From: Agelaius tricolor | Lineage: Eukaryota; Chordata; Aves; Passeriformes; Icteridae | Length of the DNA stretch: 64,000 nt | NCBI GenBank assembly: GCA_023055355.1 | Contig: JALJCS010000034.1 | Coordinates: forward strand, 4,168,001 to 4,232,000 | Reading direction: 5' to 3' | Shown: positions 50,699 to 62,100 of the stretch, piece after piece | How positions within the stretch are numbered: the stretch's first letter is position 1 | Layout: every line of letters starts with the position of its first letter | Made by a program: the position numbers and the translations under genes | The notes under the pieces: generated by a model | Database searches by the model: none | What the model was told of the DNA's origin: nothing | The model's input: only the letters and a program-made list of their open reading frames with translations

Positions 50699-53600
50699 CA
50701 CACAGATGGCAGCCCAAAGCTCAAGAGCCAGGATGAAAATCAAACTTCAAGAAGCTACACAGGGTAACATGTTGCAGCCCAGCTCTCATGTTTTATCAGT
50801 GCAGAGCTTTTCTGAAGCTCCCACATTATATCCCAAATGTGTTACACCAACCAGAGTGCCCAGAGTCACCTAATCCCCAGCCACCAGCAGCCCTGATCCC
50901 TGAACAAGCTGCCAGAGGAATAGCAAAGGAGCAGATTAAAGGATTTGTACATCACAACAAAGTCATAAACACCACTTTGGCCAGACCAATTAATTCCAGA
51001 GTTGACAGCTTTTACAGATGGCATGGCAACAGGTAACCACGGCCACAATAATAACAAGGTAGTTTAAACCTGCACAAAAGAGAGTGATGCACATCATAAA
51101 CCTGAAAAGGTATCTGCATCCATATTCTGATTGCTTCTGTGTGTGAAAATCTGTGATGTGCCTGTCTCCTGCTTTGTAGGCATGCCTTAATAAGATGTGA
51201 CTGGATATGGCTTTAATGACACATCTGCACTCAGAAATCTCTCCTCTAAGATACACAGGCAGGAACTGAGTTTTGGGGTGGGTTTTTGTTTGTTTAGGGT
51301 TTGGGTTTTTTTGATTAAGCCTGTATAAAATGGCAACACTGCTTTACACCAAAGGAGTTTTGTTCCTTTATGCATCGCAGCAGATAACTGAGCCACAGGG
51401 CAAGAAGAAAATCTCCATTTACTATGCAAAATGTCTGCAGCTTAAGTGACACCCAGAGGATGAGTGATTCACACAATCATGAAGATATTGAATGTTTCTG
51501 TGACAGATGTTTCGGGGACAATAGTTTAAAAAAATCCTGGAAAGATGTTTAAGCAATAAAGTTGATGCCTCATTTTTTCCTCCTTATAATTGTTTCTTGA
51601 AAGCATGAGGACTTATATCCATGAGACTGAAGTTGGGCCTCTAATTCCATGCTTCACTGCCAGCGTCTTTAAAGAGTAATAAACACGCAAAATATTCCAG
51701 GTTTTCCATTAGGTTGCTATCTCAGAGCCCAAGTTCCATCCTATTTTGCCGAGTTTTATGCTTGGAGTGTTCTCAAACAGGAAATCTCTAAAGCAACCCT
51801 GTGACTTTTTCCTCTTAGACTATCAATCTCCAAGAGACCTCAGACAGGATGTGCTCCTCCAAAATGTGTCTAATTATATTTTTTCATCACTCCTGGTCTA
51901 AGGGACTTTCTCTAAGAGGCTGTCTCTAAGACTTCTATATAAGAGGCACACAGTAGCCTCTCTCAGTTTGCTGAAAACTCAAACTCAGTTCTCAGAGAAC
52001 TGTTCTAAACCTCTGCAGCACAAAACCATTTCTGGTACAAATAATTGCTTCATTTTGACTGCTTTCATTCAAACCTTTACCTCTTCCTAATACCTTCAAA
52101 TGCCCTGTATCTCTACAAGAAGTCATTTCCCCAGGTCCCTCAATCCCTGCAAGATTAAACAGAGCTCATGCAGGCTAACACTGTGATATCATTACAGCCA
52201 GTGTCCCTAAGGACAGATTTGGAGCAAAAAGGCTTTTTGCCCGACACCAGGTACTTCCATGTAGGGAAACTGAGTTTCCTGAAGCCCACCTCAGAGAGCA
52301 CAGCATGCTGGCAGCATTTATCCCTTCATAAACCAGCAGTCTCCACCTATGGATGTCTGTCTTCCTTCGCTCTCCTTTAGAGACAAGTGTACTCTGAATA
52401 CCACTGGAGGCAACTGAGCCGTGCAAGTCATTTATTGAATTACACAAAGAGCTCAGGAATGCTCTGATGCAAACTCTAAGGAGCAATTTTCAAGTGTAGA
52501 GCCACTCTCCTTCTCCTCTGCAGTGCTGACAAACCAGTTGCCTTGTAATGTTCTATCACAGCATTCTAAAGGCTCAGAAAATACATCCCCTTTATTATGT
52601 GGCTACTAAATAATTTATTACAGTCTTATTTTGAGCCATATGCAAAACAGGGACCTGCCAGAGATTCAAGAGTCTCTCCTTTCTACATTCAAAAGCAAGA
52701 CTAAGACACAGAAAGCATCTAAACTAGCAAGAGGCTGTTGACTCCGCACTGGTCTCACACCAGCAGGGATGACATTTCCAGTAAGCCTAGAACTGAACAT
52801 GCTCCCCAAAAAACTGCTTCACTTAGATAACCATTCTCCAGATCAGCTTTCTTTCAAGTCATGCACCAGACTTGACATTCCAGGGAAAACAAATCCCTTG
52901 GCATTTAAGGTTTTGTTGATTAAGAACCAAAGAAACACATCCAGTCAGAGTGCAGGACTTGAGTCAATGTTATCTTTGTATCTTTGTGCAGAACTGAAAC
53001 AGATTGTACACAAAGACTGTGGCAAGGGAGAGGAGCACAAGGGAAAATGCGCACTTTTCACAACAGATGCAGACAAACAGATAACTGGGCAGGCTTCTCA
53101 TTGCCCTGTGAAACACTGGGATTGTGTGACATGCTTTGAGACCAATGCCATTAACTCCTGCAGACTCCCCAAGACATTTCTGTCCTCATCCTTTTAAGCC
53201 TGTTCTATGCCAAGCAGCAAACTCCAAAATGAATTCCCTACGGTGTCTTCCTGAAATGAAACACCAAAACTGCTGCCTTTACATACAGCCCAAAAGAAAC
53301 TGATTTCTTTGTCTGGAATTTAATTTTGGGTTATCCATTACAACCTGGCAGGAGTTTCCAGCAGGACGGCAACAAAAGGAGAATCGAGCGTGGCATGACA
53401 CAGAGTTGGGGGGCACCTACAAAAAGGAAAACCAGTCAGTAACCCCTCGGCAGATATCCTGGGAAGTTGCTTGATACAGTCACCTGACTGTTAAAAGGAC
53501 AGCTCAAGAAATACACCAGAGTCTTGTACAAAAATAAATCCTGATGGTTTGCAATTTATTCTTAGGGCACAGTGTCTGTAACTTAGAGCCATATGCTGGT

Positions 53601-54869
53601 TACTTCCCTTTACCCTCCAAATTAGCAGCCTGCATTACCATCAATAAGAACTTGCATCATTTGTGTTCAGTTTCAGTACAGCAATTCTCACAAATCTGTG
53701 ACAGTTTATTTAACAAAGCTCAAGGGTGGGGAAATAAAAAAAAAAAATCAAATGCTCAGCATTATTGGCAGTTTGCTTTGGATACACACCAAGCAGAAAG
53801 TCATCTCTCTCTATTCTTCAATAATGCTCACTGAAGCTTGGCTTATACCTGCCTCAGTCAATATGAGGCAACAGAAACAACTTACTGACTTTTTTCCATT
53901 TGACATCTTGGCTCACACAAAGAAAAACAAAGATGCAGCCAGACCCTTTTGAAGATACCAGACACTGATGTGAGGGGAATAAAAAGTCTTTTTCCCCTTC
54001 CTACAGTGAGACTCTGTCCAGAATGTACATGAAAATTCTGACCACCATATTTCTCCGCACCTTCTCTTACTCTGCTGTTGCTATAGTATGACTCATTCCT
54101 TCATGTGGCATCCATGACAGGCAAGAAGCCCAGGAGTAAGCTATTCCATAAGTGTATGGAGTACTTGGTCTTCCTCTAAGCAGTTGCAAACCCATGTATA
54201 AAATCCTCACAGCAGTAGTGAGGACATAAGAGAAATGGAATCGATTCCCTTTTCTGTAATGCTTTGTTTTCCCTGTTTCAAGATCCAGAACTTCCTCATC
54301 TGACTATTCTCAACTTTTGCCAGAATCCATTCCCTTTCAGAAAGTTTGGAATCAAAAAAGCCTTAAAGATAACACAAAGGTATCATTTCAAATGACTTGA
54401 AATGTAAACGATGTAATGTCTCTGTCTCATAACCCAACCCAAAGAGCCCAAGATGAGAGCAAGGGAGACAGTGTGCAAAAATGAGCACAGGGTGATAACT
54501 CATGGGCCTTATCCCAGTTTTGCAGCTCCACTTCCTACTTGTGCTGCATGGATTTCTTTTTCCTTAATCAAACTTATGTGCTTACGCATTTTCCAAGAAA
54601 AACACTTGGATTGCTTCTCTTCTCATGAGAAATAAGCCCATTTTTTCATTACATTTGCTCACAGCAGAATGAAATGTCTTTTCATTTGTAACAGTGTAAT
54701 AAGGAAGCCAAAGTTAGAGTTTGCTCTCCTGCTCCTCAGCTGTCTCTGTGTGCCTGTAATGCAGTCATTGATTTGGGAGTAAAAGACATTAATACTAATT
54801 GGCACAAGCTGCTGTGAGGAAAACTTTAACTAGCAATAACAAAACAAATATTTACAGCAACAGCAGCTA
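50699..54869. other. Intergenic sequence, no gene recognised
   Basis: Contains the G/T-rich tract at 51271-51312 and a 142-codon frame at 52769-53197 with no recognisable domain or homology. An A-run lies at about 53737-53747. No transposon is clear apart from the flanking elements. Confidence 0.65.
51271..51312 (+). repeat. G/T-rich low-complexity tract, possible G-quadruplex
   Basis: Four G-tracts (GGGG, GGG, GGG, GGG at 51275-51278, 51280-51282, 51297-51299 and 51303-51305) are separated by T-rich loops of 1, 14 and 3 bases. It is the strand-reversed counterpart of the A/C-rich tract at 20038. The long middle loop makes a stable quadruplex less certain. Confidence 0.5.
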
Positions 54870-55012
54870 AGCACTGGAACAGAGTGAACAGCAAAACTGG
54901 GGGATATTCCTGGACATGTTCAAAACTTGGCTGAACGAGCCCCTGAACAACCAGACCTCACTTTAAAGCTCATCTTGGGTTGGACTACACAACCTCCAAA
55001 GCTCCTGTTCAA
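54870..55012 (+). mobile_element. Diverged CR1 LINE 3' fragment
   Basis: A short sense-oriented CR1 end is recognisable from GCACTGGAACAGAGTGAACA, GATATTCCTGGACATGTTC, AAAACTTGGCTGAACGAGCC and GGGTTGGACTACACAACCTC, in the order found in avian CR1 3' ends. The terminal octamer repeat is not preserved. The copy is strongly truncated at the 5' end and diverged, so it is older than the one at 46310. The edges are approximate. Confidence 0.75.
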
Positions 55013-58000
55013 TGTAAACTTAATGCCAGATTGAAGAGCACCTATTCATTGTCAGCTTGTGTGCCTACACATCTTTGGAGATATATACCCCAAATCAATT
55101 TTTTTATTGCCAGCCTTGTGGAAATGAGGCATAAGCTGTGCAATTCCATGCTGTTTTGTTCGACCATTGTTCCTTGCCAGCTTCTCCCAAACCTGCAACA
55201 ACTCTGGAAATAACTGAGCCAACATCAGATAGATTTGATAGAGGGCTCAGAGCTATTCATATTTCCAAGTGTTTCAAAATAAATATAAACATTGACACAG
55301 ACTGAGCAATCACACAGCTGGAGGCAACCAGAGCACACCATTAGAGTAGATGGCTTTGTCATTAAATGGCTTACAACATTCCTCTTTTCCCTGCCTAAGG
55401 CCTTCATCCTGAATGAAAACACAGCTACAAAGGGACTGGCAGAGCAGGTTGGCTGCATCTCTGAGGCAAGATATAAGATGGACAGGATAAGAGCATTCCT
55501 GAATGCATCAAAGCAGTCCAAGCAAAAATACTGGGCAGGAAAAGATGCATTTAATCCATGTATATATGCTGATTTATCTCTTCTCATGACAACTCCCTTA
55601 CGACTTGCTGTGTCTTAGTAAATGACTACAACTTCCTAAAATAGAAAAACAAACGAACCAAAACCACTTTTTATAAAGAGTCCTGCCCAGCAGAATAAGA
55701 AAAAAACAAAGGCACTGCAATACACATAGGATCTGTCAGCAGGACAGGTCCCTCCTTGTCACCAGGAGGGTCACAGCAGCACTACCTACAGTAGGCTGGT
55801 GCACAGCTTCTGCTGATTTTCTGTGTGGCCCACACTGGAGATAGAAATGTTATTTTAAACAAGAATCCAAGAGGAAATCTTAGAGGTTCCTGCTCCTTCA
55901 TGATAAACTACTTCATTGACAAGGGGGCCACAATCCAAATCACTGAAAAAGTAACTGAAAAGCAGATCAGAAGCACATTAGAAAAGCAAGAAGCACAGAC
56001 AAGAGACACTTAGTGTGCCTTGCCTTTACAAGCTTCAAAACCTGAAGTCTTGCTTGTGTCCAACAGACAATATTTTACACAATATAGTGGCAAAATGCAA
56101 AAGCTCTAAGAGCTGTCAGGCCAGTGAACCTGCAGGAAGCATCTTGCACTGCAAACAAAGTCTTCTAAATCAAATGGTGAGACCCATTCCACCACTGCTG
56201 AGAAGAGAGGTGCTTTTACACTTCATGAACACAAATCCATCCACACAAACAAGAAACTTGTGTTTGAAGATGAAGATTTTCCTTCTGCTGCACACAGTTT
56301 TTAAGCACGTCAAGGTCATCTGAGTGTGATATCTTGTTACAAATGGGGATTTGTCTGGTTTTCAAAAATGTAGTAACTGGAGTCCCCACTTGAAAGGGAG
56401 GGTTCCAATCCAGGTTTGGCACTTCAGCAGTAAATGCGGTGCAAGAAATTTTAAATGTGTTTTCTGATAGGTTTTCTGCTTGATTACTCAATTTTCAGCC
56501 TTTTGGACCCTCAAGTTGTAGTCTGGAGAACCAACTGGCACTGAATAACTCTGCTAAAAGTCATGAAGTTATTTTGCATTTAAGTTGTGACTGTTGTTAC
56601 TGCGTAAAAAGCATTGCTTCAAATCCTCTCTTAGATCCTGAGCTCACTCTTCACTAAGTGTTAACAATTCATTCATCAATCTACATTAGCTTACCATATA
56701 GCCAGCTCAAAAAAAAAAAAATCAAGGAACTGTCTGTTCAGGTATATGCAAGCCAACAAACTCATCTGCTCTGGTCTACTGAGTGCCTAATTCACCAGTG
56801 AGACTCTGGCTGAGACCAATTTGAGCCAGCAACAAACACCTCTCAGCATTCTGGTTTTATTTCCATTTTTGGTCTCATCTAAACCGTTGAAAGAGAAAAA
56901 CAACACTTGACAATATACACCCCTCCCCCTCCAAAAAAAACAATCACTTTTTTTTCAGATCTATAAATTAAAGCAGATCCAAAAATAATCAACAACAACA
57001 AAAAAAGTCATCTTTTCTCAAACCTCAGTAGATACAAGAAATTAAACAGCCCAAGGGTATCATGTTCTGTCTCTGCTTAACATTATGAAAAAATTTCAGT
57101 CCTTCATTTCCAATGACTTTGTTAATATACGCTGGTTTAATTCATCTAAGTTTAATCACAAAAAATAATTTAATCTTACTTCTTCTACTAGCATATTAGC
57201 ATCTCATTTTCAGAGTATTTGTTTCAGCTGGTTTTATATAACCATCTAGAAAAACCAATATCTCCTACCATTTTTCTAACACTTTTCATTCAAAACATCA
57301 CATTTTCTATAGTCAGCGCTGAAGTCTTGCCTCTCATTTTTCTCTGTACTTATTTATTGAGCCAGGACTCACAGAGCCAGCTAAATATCTGTCACCCTTT
57401 AAATAATTTCTCTTTTCAGAGTTCCAGACGGTTGTAAGCTAAAGAATATAAGTCCCTTGTGGTACCACCAGACAGCCTCGTGTATTTCACTGGAACTCAC
57501 AGAGATGGCTCAAGTGGAAAACACATTACATACATCCAAAAGGAAAAAAGGACAAATCTGATTTATTATTCAGCCACCATTTTTCAGACTTTGTGTAAAA
57601 GCATGCATTAAGTTTTTTTCTACCCTCTGCCCAGAAAACATTTTACCTCCCAAAATAAAGCAACTGTTCAATGCCAGGTTCAGAAAACACATTTCCAAAG
57701 CAGAACAGGCATAAAATAACGAGAGATTGTCATGGCAAGCTCCCTTCTTCCTGCTTAGCTTTCTCAGCTCTGCTTTAGGAAGGCAGAGCTCTTCTCTCCC
57801 TGGCACTTCTCTTCCCCAGGCTCTTCACCAGCCTCCCAAGGGGGACACTTCTGTTTTTGTCACCATTAACTCCATGGGAAATTGAAGGTGTTCCAGGTTC
57901 CCTCCTCCTTCACCATTTAGATAATTTCCCATCTCTCCCCTAATTCCCTTCCCTCTTTCCTTTCTGCACGTCCTGGAAGTAGTGATATATCTGAACAAGA

Positions 58001-58856
58001 ACATTCTGTTACAGCCTGAACTCTCAAACTATAATTCGTGACTGCATATCAGAAGCCATAGGAAGGAGATCGAATTCAACCATCAGCCAGGAAAGGCATT
58101 ATTGATTATCTGCACTTACCTTCCACAGAAAGCCACCTCTTTATCTCATGTCATCCTTTAAGTGTGAAGTCCTCATGACGGGGTCTCTCAGGCTGAATTT
58201 CTGCCATCAGTCACTGTGAGAAAGCCACTGTTCCAGACAGCCACAGACTCTTACACATTTTCAAAGTCATCATCAGATTTGAGCGCATTTTGTCTGGCTG
58301 TTGAGTGCTCTGATGCCAAAACCCATATGAGGCAGAAAGAGCCATCCCTGAACTCACAGTAAGCAAAGTAAAACACAATTCTGGGCAGAGGGGAAGATCC
58401 CAGGTATCCTGACAGCCCAGGTAACTGCCTCAGAGCAGAGATGGGAAGGACAAGGCTGGTGGACTCAGTGCAGCCCTAAGGAAGGAGCCAAGAAGTAGGA
58501 GCCCCTCTGGGCCTGCCCAGAGGAAGTGGAAGGAAAACAGCAGGTAAGTTTGAGTTTCAAAAATTATTGACCAAAGGTAACAGATGTAATGACACAGTCA
58601 TTTTAAGACCCCTTGCAAAAAGGCTTTACTCAAGTGGCCTATTCAAACATGTTAAAAGCACTTACACTACATGATGCCAAGGTCTCAGTCATCTCCATGT
58701 CATTAAAAGGCTGCATAATCTTGCTAGATGTGATCTACCACATCTACCCACAGCTGTGTAAGACAGTGCTTATGTGAGGCACCTGGTACTCTGTTAAGGT
58801 CTGATTTGCATCTATTTAAATCCCCTATATAAGATATTCTGGCAGTTTTTGAAGCC
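55013..58856. other. Intergenic sequence, no gene recognised
   Basis: AT-rich with A-runs at about 56709-56721 and 56933-56940. Frames of up to 120 codons near 55225-55618 overlap on both strands and have no known homology. A good donor-like CAG|GTAAGT occurs at about 58541/58542 on the plus strand, without any recognised exon. Nothing else is identifiable. Confidence 0.65.
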
Positions 58857-58862
58857 TGAAGA

Positions 58863-59141
58863 TGTTGTCATGTTATGGCAAAGCTCTCATACTTGGTGAT
58901 TTTTTCATGGGCAGCTCTTTGCAGCACTGGCTCTTTCTGCTTCACAGCACAACTAACCAACTCTTAACTCTCTTTTCACTTCACTAACCCACTCTTCTGT
59001 AGCACTCATCTTCTTATTGGACACAGCTGTGACTTATTAAGGGCAGGACTGTTCTTAATCTTTGGTGATTGGTACAGCTGCAACTCCTCAGGTGTGAGAC
59101 TACCTTCTGCACTCCACTTTCTTACATTCTATCCCTCCACA
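58863..59141 (-). mobile_element. Solo LTR, family B copy 2
   Basis: This 279-bp element is bounded by a perfect 6-bp target-site duplication, TGAAGA, at 58857-58862 and 59142-59147. It aligns end to end with the LTR at 50413-50692, sharing the TGTTGTCAT start, CATGGGCAGCTC, CTTATTGGACACAGCTGTG, TTGGTGATTGGTACAGCTGC and the CCCTCCACA end. The orientation is inferred as minus from the CCAAT motifs, as for copy 1. The duplication length points to class II (ERVK-like) integration. No retroviral coding sequence is present. Confidence 0.92.
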
Positions 59142-59147
59142 TGAAGA

Positions 59148-62100
59148 CATTAAGGTGCATGATTTCTTGGTGGAGCACATCTATCTTCACAGCTTCAGAG
59201 CTCACCATCAATGCCAAATGCAAGAGATTTTTAACCTCAGTGCAGTCAATCTGCCAAGGTACAGGTCTCTGGCAGAGGTGGAAAGCGAAGGCTCTTCTCT
59301 GCCTCTCTGCTATTCTCCCACATTAAGAACAGAGTGACTTCTACAAGCAATTTCCCAAGGAAATGTTATGCTAGTGCCCTGTTTTCAATACCCCTCTCTG
59401 CTGGGAAAAACATGACAAAATGTGAGCATCTACTGAATTCTCTCTTGGGGGATTTATGAGTTTATTCAACACTTAACTAAAACCTTTTCCAGATCTACTC
59501 AGCAGAGATCCATAAAATAGAATATCTATTTAGCTTTATCAAGTTCTATCAAGTATGTTGATGGAGGGAACTAAATTACATCTCTTCATAAAGCCAGATC
59601 AACTAATAACAAAAGTGAGTCAACAGCTGAATTGGGCTTGATGCAGAAAAAGTACCAGTTCAGTATATTTTCCAGCTCAGTAGATATTTTTCTCCTTATC
59701 TACGCGCAATTCTGATGCCGTTAAAACGATGGATATCAAAGTTTTGTTGCCTATCTCCTGTACATCCAATCAGAGCTCCTAAATGGCATGCCACCATCAC
59801 CACCCCAGGAGTCATCAACTACCATTTCTGTAGCTTTCTGAGCATTTTGTTGATTTCAAAACAGTGATCCCAGCAAAGAGGGAGCCATCACTGACTTGCT
59901 GTGTTGAACCTGGACAAATACTTGTGCTTTTGCTTCTATTTCCACTACCCCAAAAAATTACAAAACTCAATCTTCATTTGTGAAAGGCTCTCTCATGGGT
60001 TAAGCAGACAGAGAAAGAACATCCTTGTTGCTTATTCCCTTTGGGCTTTGGTGGGAGATAGAGAGACTCACATTCAGAAATTATCAGTCTGTCATTCTTA
60101 GGCAGACACAGAAAAAAACCTAAGTACTGCAAAGCTACACTGAAGCTGCTTAAACACCTAATGTCTGATTTGGGGCATGCCCAGAAGTGCACCAAGTTTA
60201 TGGGAGCTCAGTCAACTGTCCCAAATGGCATTTGCAGCCAAATCTTGAGTGACATCATGTTCTGAAGTTGGCAGTGCATCTCTAAAGCAGGTATGACTAC
60301 AGCTATTAAAAGTTCTGATAGCTAAGCACTGTGTTAGAAATAATGTGGTAACAGGCTCTCAGTGCAAAAGGCTCCATGAGGTTCTGTTTTCTAGGTACCA
60401 AACCAAACCAGTACATCTCTGAGTAGCTGGTGGCTCAGAAGGGATTCTGTTTCTCCCTGCTCTCTTCCACAAGTTTCTATCATGTACTTTTGTTACTGTA
60501 GAACTTGCTAGAAAAAACGATGAGGAAAAAAATAAGCTTACACAGTCTGGCATCAGAAAGCAATTTTTTCAGGCCAGCCACGGTGTTCTGCAAGGTTTGC
60601 ATTATGTGAGCATCAAATGAGACTGAAAGGCAATCAAAAATTGTTCTGAAAGTGCCATAAAACCTTGATTTCTTCCCGTTACTCTATCCTCTAGAAACTT
60701 GCCCACATTGCAGCTTTTAGTGGTTTGACTTGACACCACTTAACCCTAATCACAGCTCTCTCTCCCTGAAAGCCCTTTGCCACACTGCTTTCTCTAGGAC
60801 TGACAGCACATTTATGGAATTAAAACCACCTCCCCCCCATCTGTCCCATTTCTCTGCGTGAGCCAGCAACAAATGAACACACTGCTCCTTGGAGGAAGGA
60901 ATGATATCACCAGGTCAGTGTTTCCTCGGATAACTTCAGGGTGACATAATAGCCCTTAGACCCTAACTGCTGTGATCTACAGCCAAAAGCAAATCATACT
61001 TCCAGAATTCAGGGAGGAATAATTCTTTGCTCAATATTTCTCTGTTCATGCCACTTCTCAGTAATAGTGGACCAAGCACTGACAGTATCAGAAATTACAT
61101 TCTTTTTATAGACAAAATCCCATAATCTTGCAAGAAATTTTAGGGGAAAGAAGAACGCAGCTAAGCAGATTCACAAGTCTTTTTATGGACAATGGCCAAT
61201 TTTGAACTTGCAGAAAAGGTTTAGACTTTACCAGAGAAGCAAAGAACAAAACTTCTGACCAGCAAAGCAGTAAGGTCACTTCTTTTCCAACTTGCCTCTT
61301 GGACCTCTGCTGTGAGAGCCTGTTACACTTGCACTCAGAATGCTGAGATTACAGCTCCCACAGAAAAACCATGCAGACCTGTCCAAATGGAAAAAATTTG
61401 ACAATTACAGACAGATTCTGTAGAGGTTGTCAATCCATCAAAAATGCACTGAGCCATGAAGTCCTCAGAGCCCCTCTGGCAGAGCTCTAACCAAAGGTGA
61501 AACTTTAATCCCATTTCTTTAATCCATGTTGCAGCCTGACTGCTATTTCCAACATTGGACCCTGTAAAAAGCACCTTAAAGCCCAAACTGCACCCACATC
61601 TTCCAACAGAGCTCTTGTGTGCTTCAATCCACAAGGACAAGACACTTTAAGAACAAGTTTTGTAAAAGCTTCTGCTCTGTTGCAATCGACACATGCAGGA
61701 TTCTCAGTAATTTTGGGTAACTGATACAAGCCCATGCACTCCCTTCCTGGGTCACTAGCCCAAGACACTCAGGCAGGAGCCCCTTCCCGCCCCTGGCTTG
61801 CCAGGGCCACAGGACTGCCAGGGAAATATCAGCCACTGCATTGGAATGGAATCTTGGAAAGGATTGGTTTCCCACCACCCCCTGGGAACAGACATGACCT
61901 TCAGAACATCTGCCAAGAGATCTCAGGGCAGTCCCAGTCTGCAGAGCCTTGTTGGTGAAACAGACCTGCTGAAGTGATCCTACCATAGAGCAAAGCCCAC
62001 TGCTCCAGGGAGCAGGTTTTGTACAGCAGCACAAAATTTTATAGAGCCAAACACTGCAGCTGGAGGGCAATCACTGTCAGAAGCAACAGGGGACTTGCAG

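Noticed and set aside
52769..53197. 142-codon plus-strand frame
   Set aside because: Composition is not repetitive and it is the longest plausible-looking frame in the region, but no domain, homologue, signal peptide or splice context is visible.
58541..58547. Splice donor CAG|GTAAGT as the mark of an exon
   Set aside because: An isolated donor match occurs often by chance in long intergenic DNA. No coding exon or acceptor is associated with it.
50413..59141. The two family-B LTRs as the ends of one provirus
   Set aside because: Flanking hexamers differ at the outer ends, each copy has its own local duplication, and no retroviral coding sequence lies between them. A CR1 fragment and unique DNA fill the gap.
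61624..62070. 148-codon minus-strand frame
   Set aside because: No recognisable motif or homology. It overlaps other random frames on both strands.
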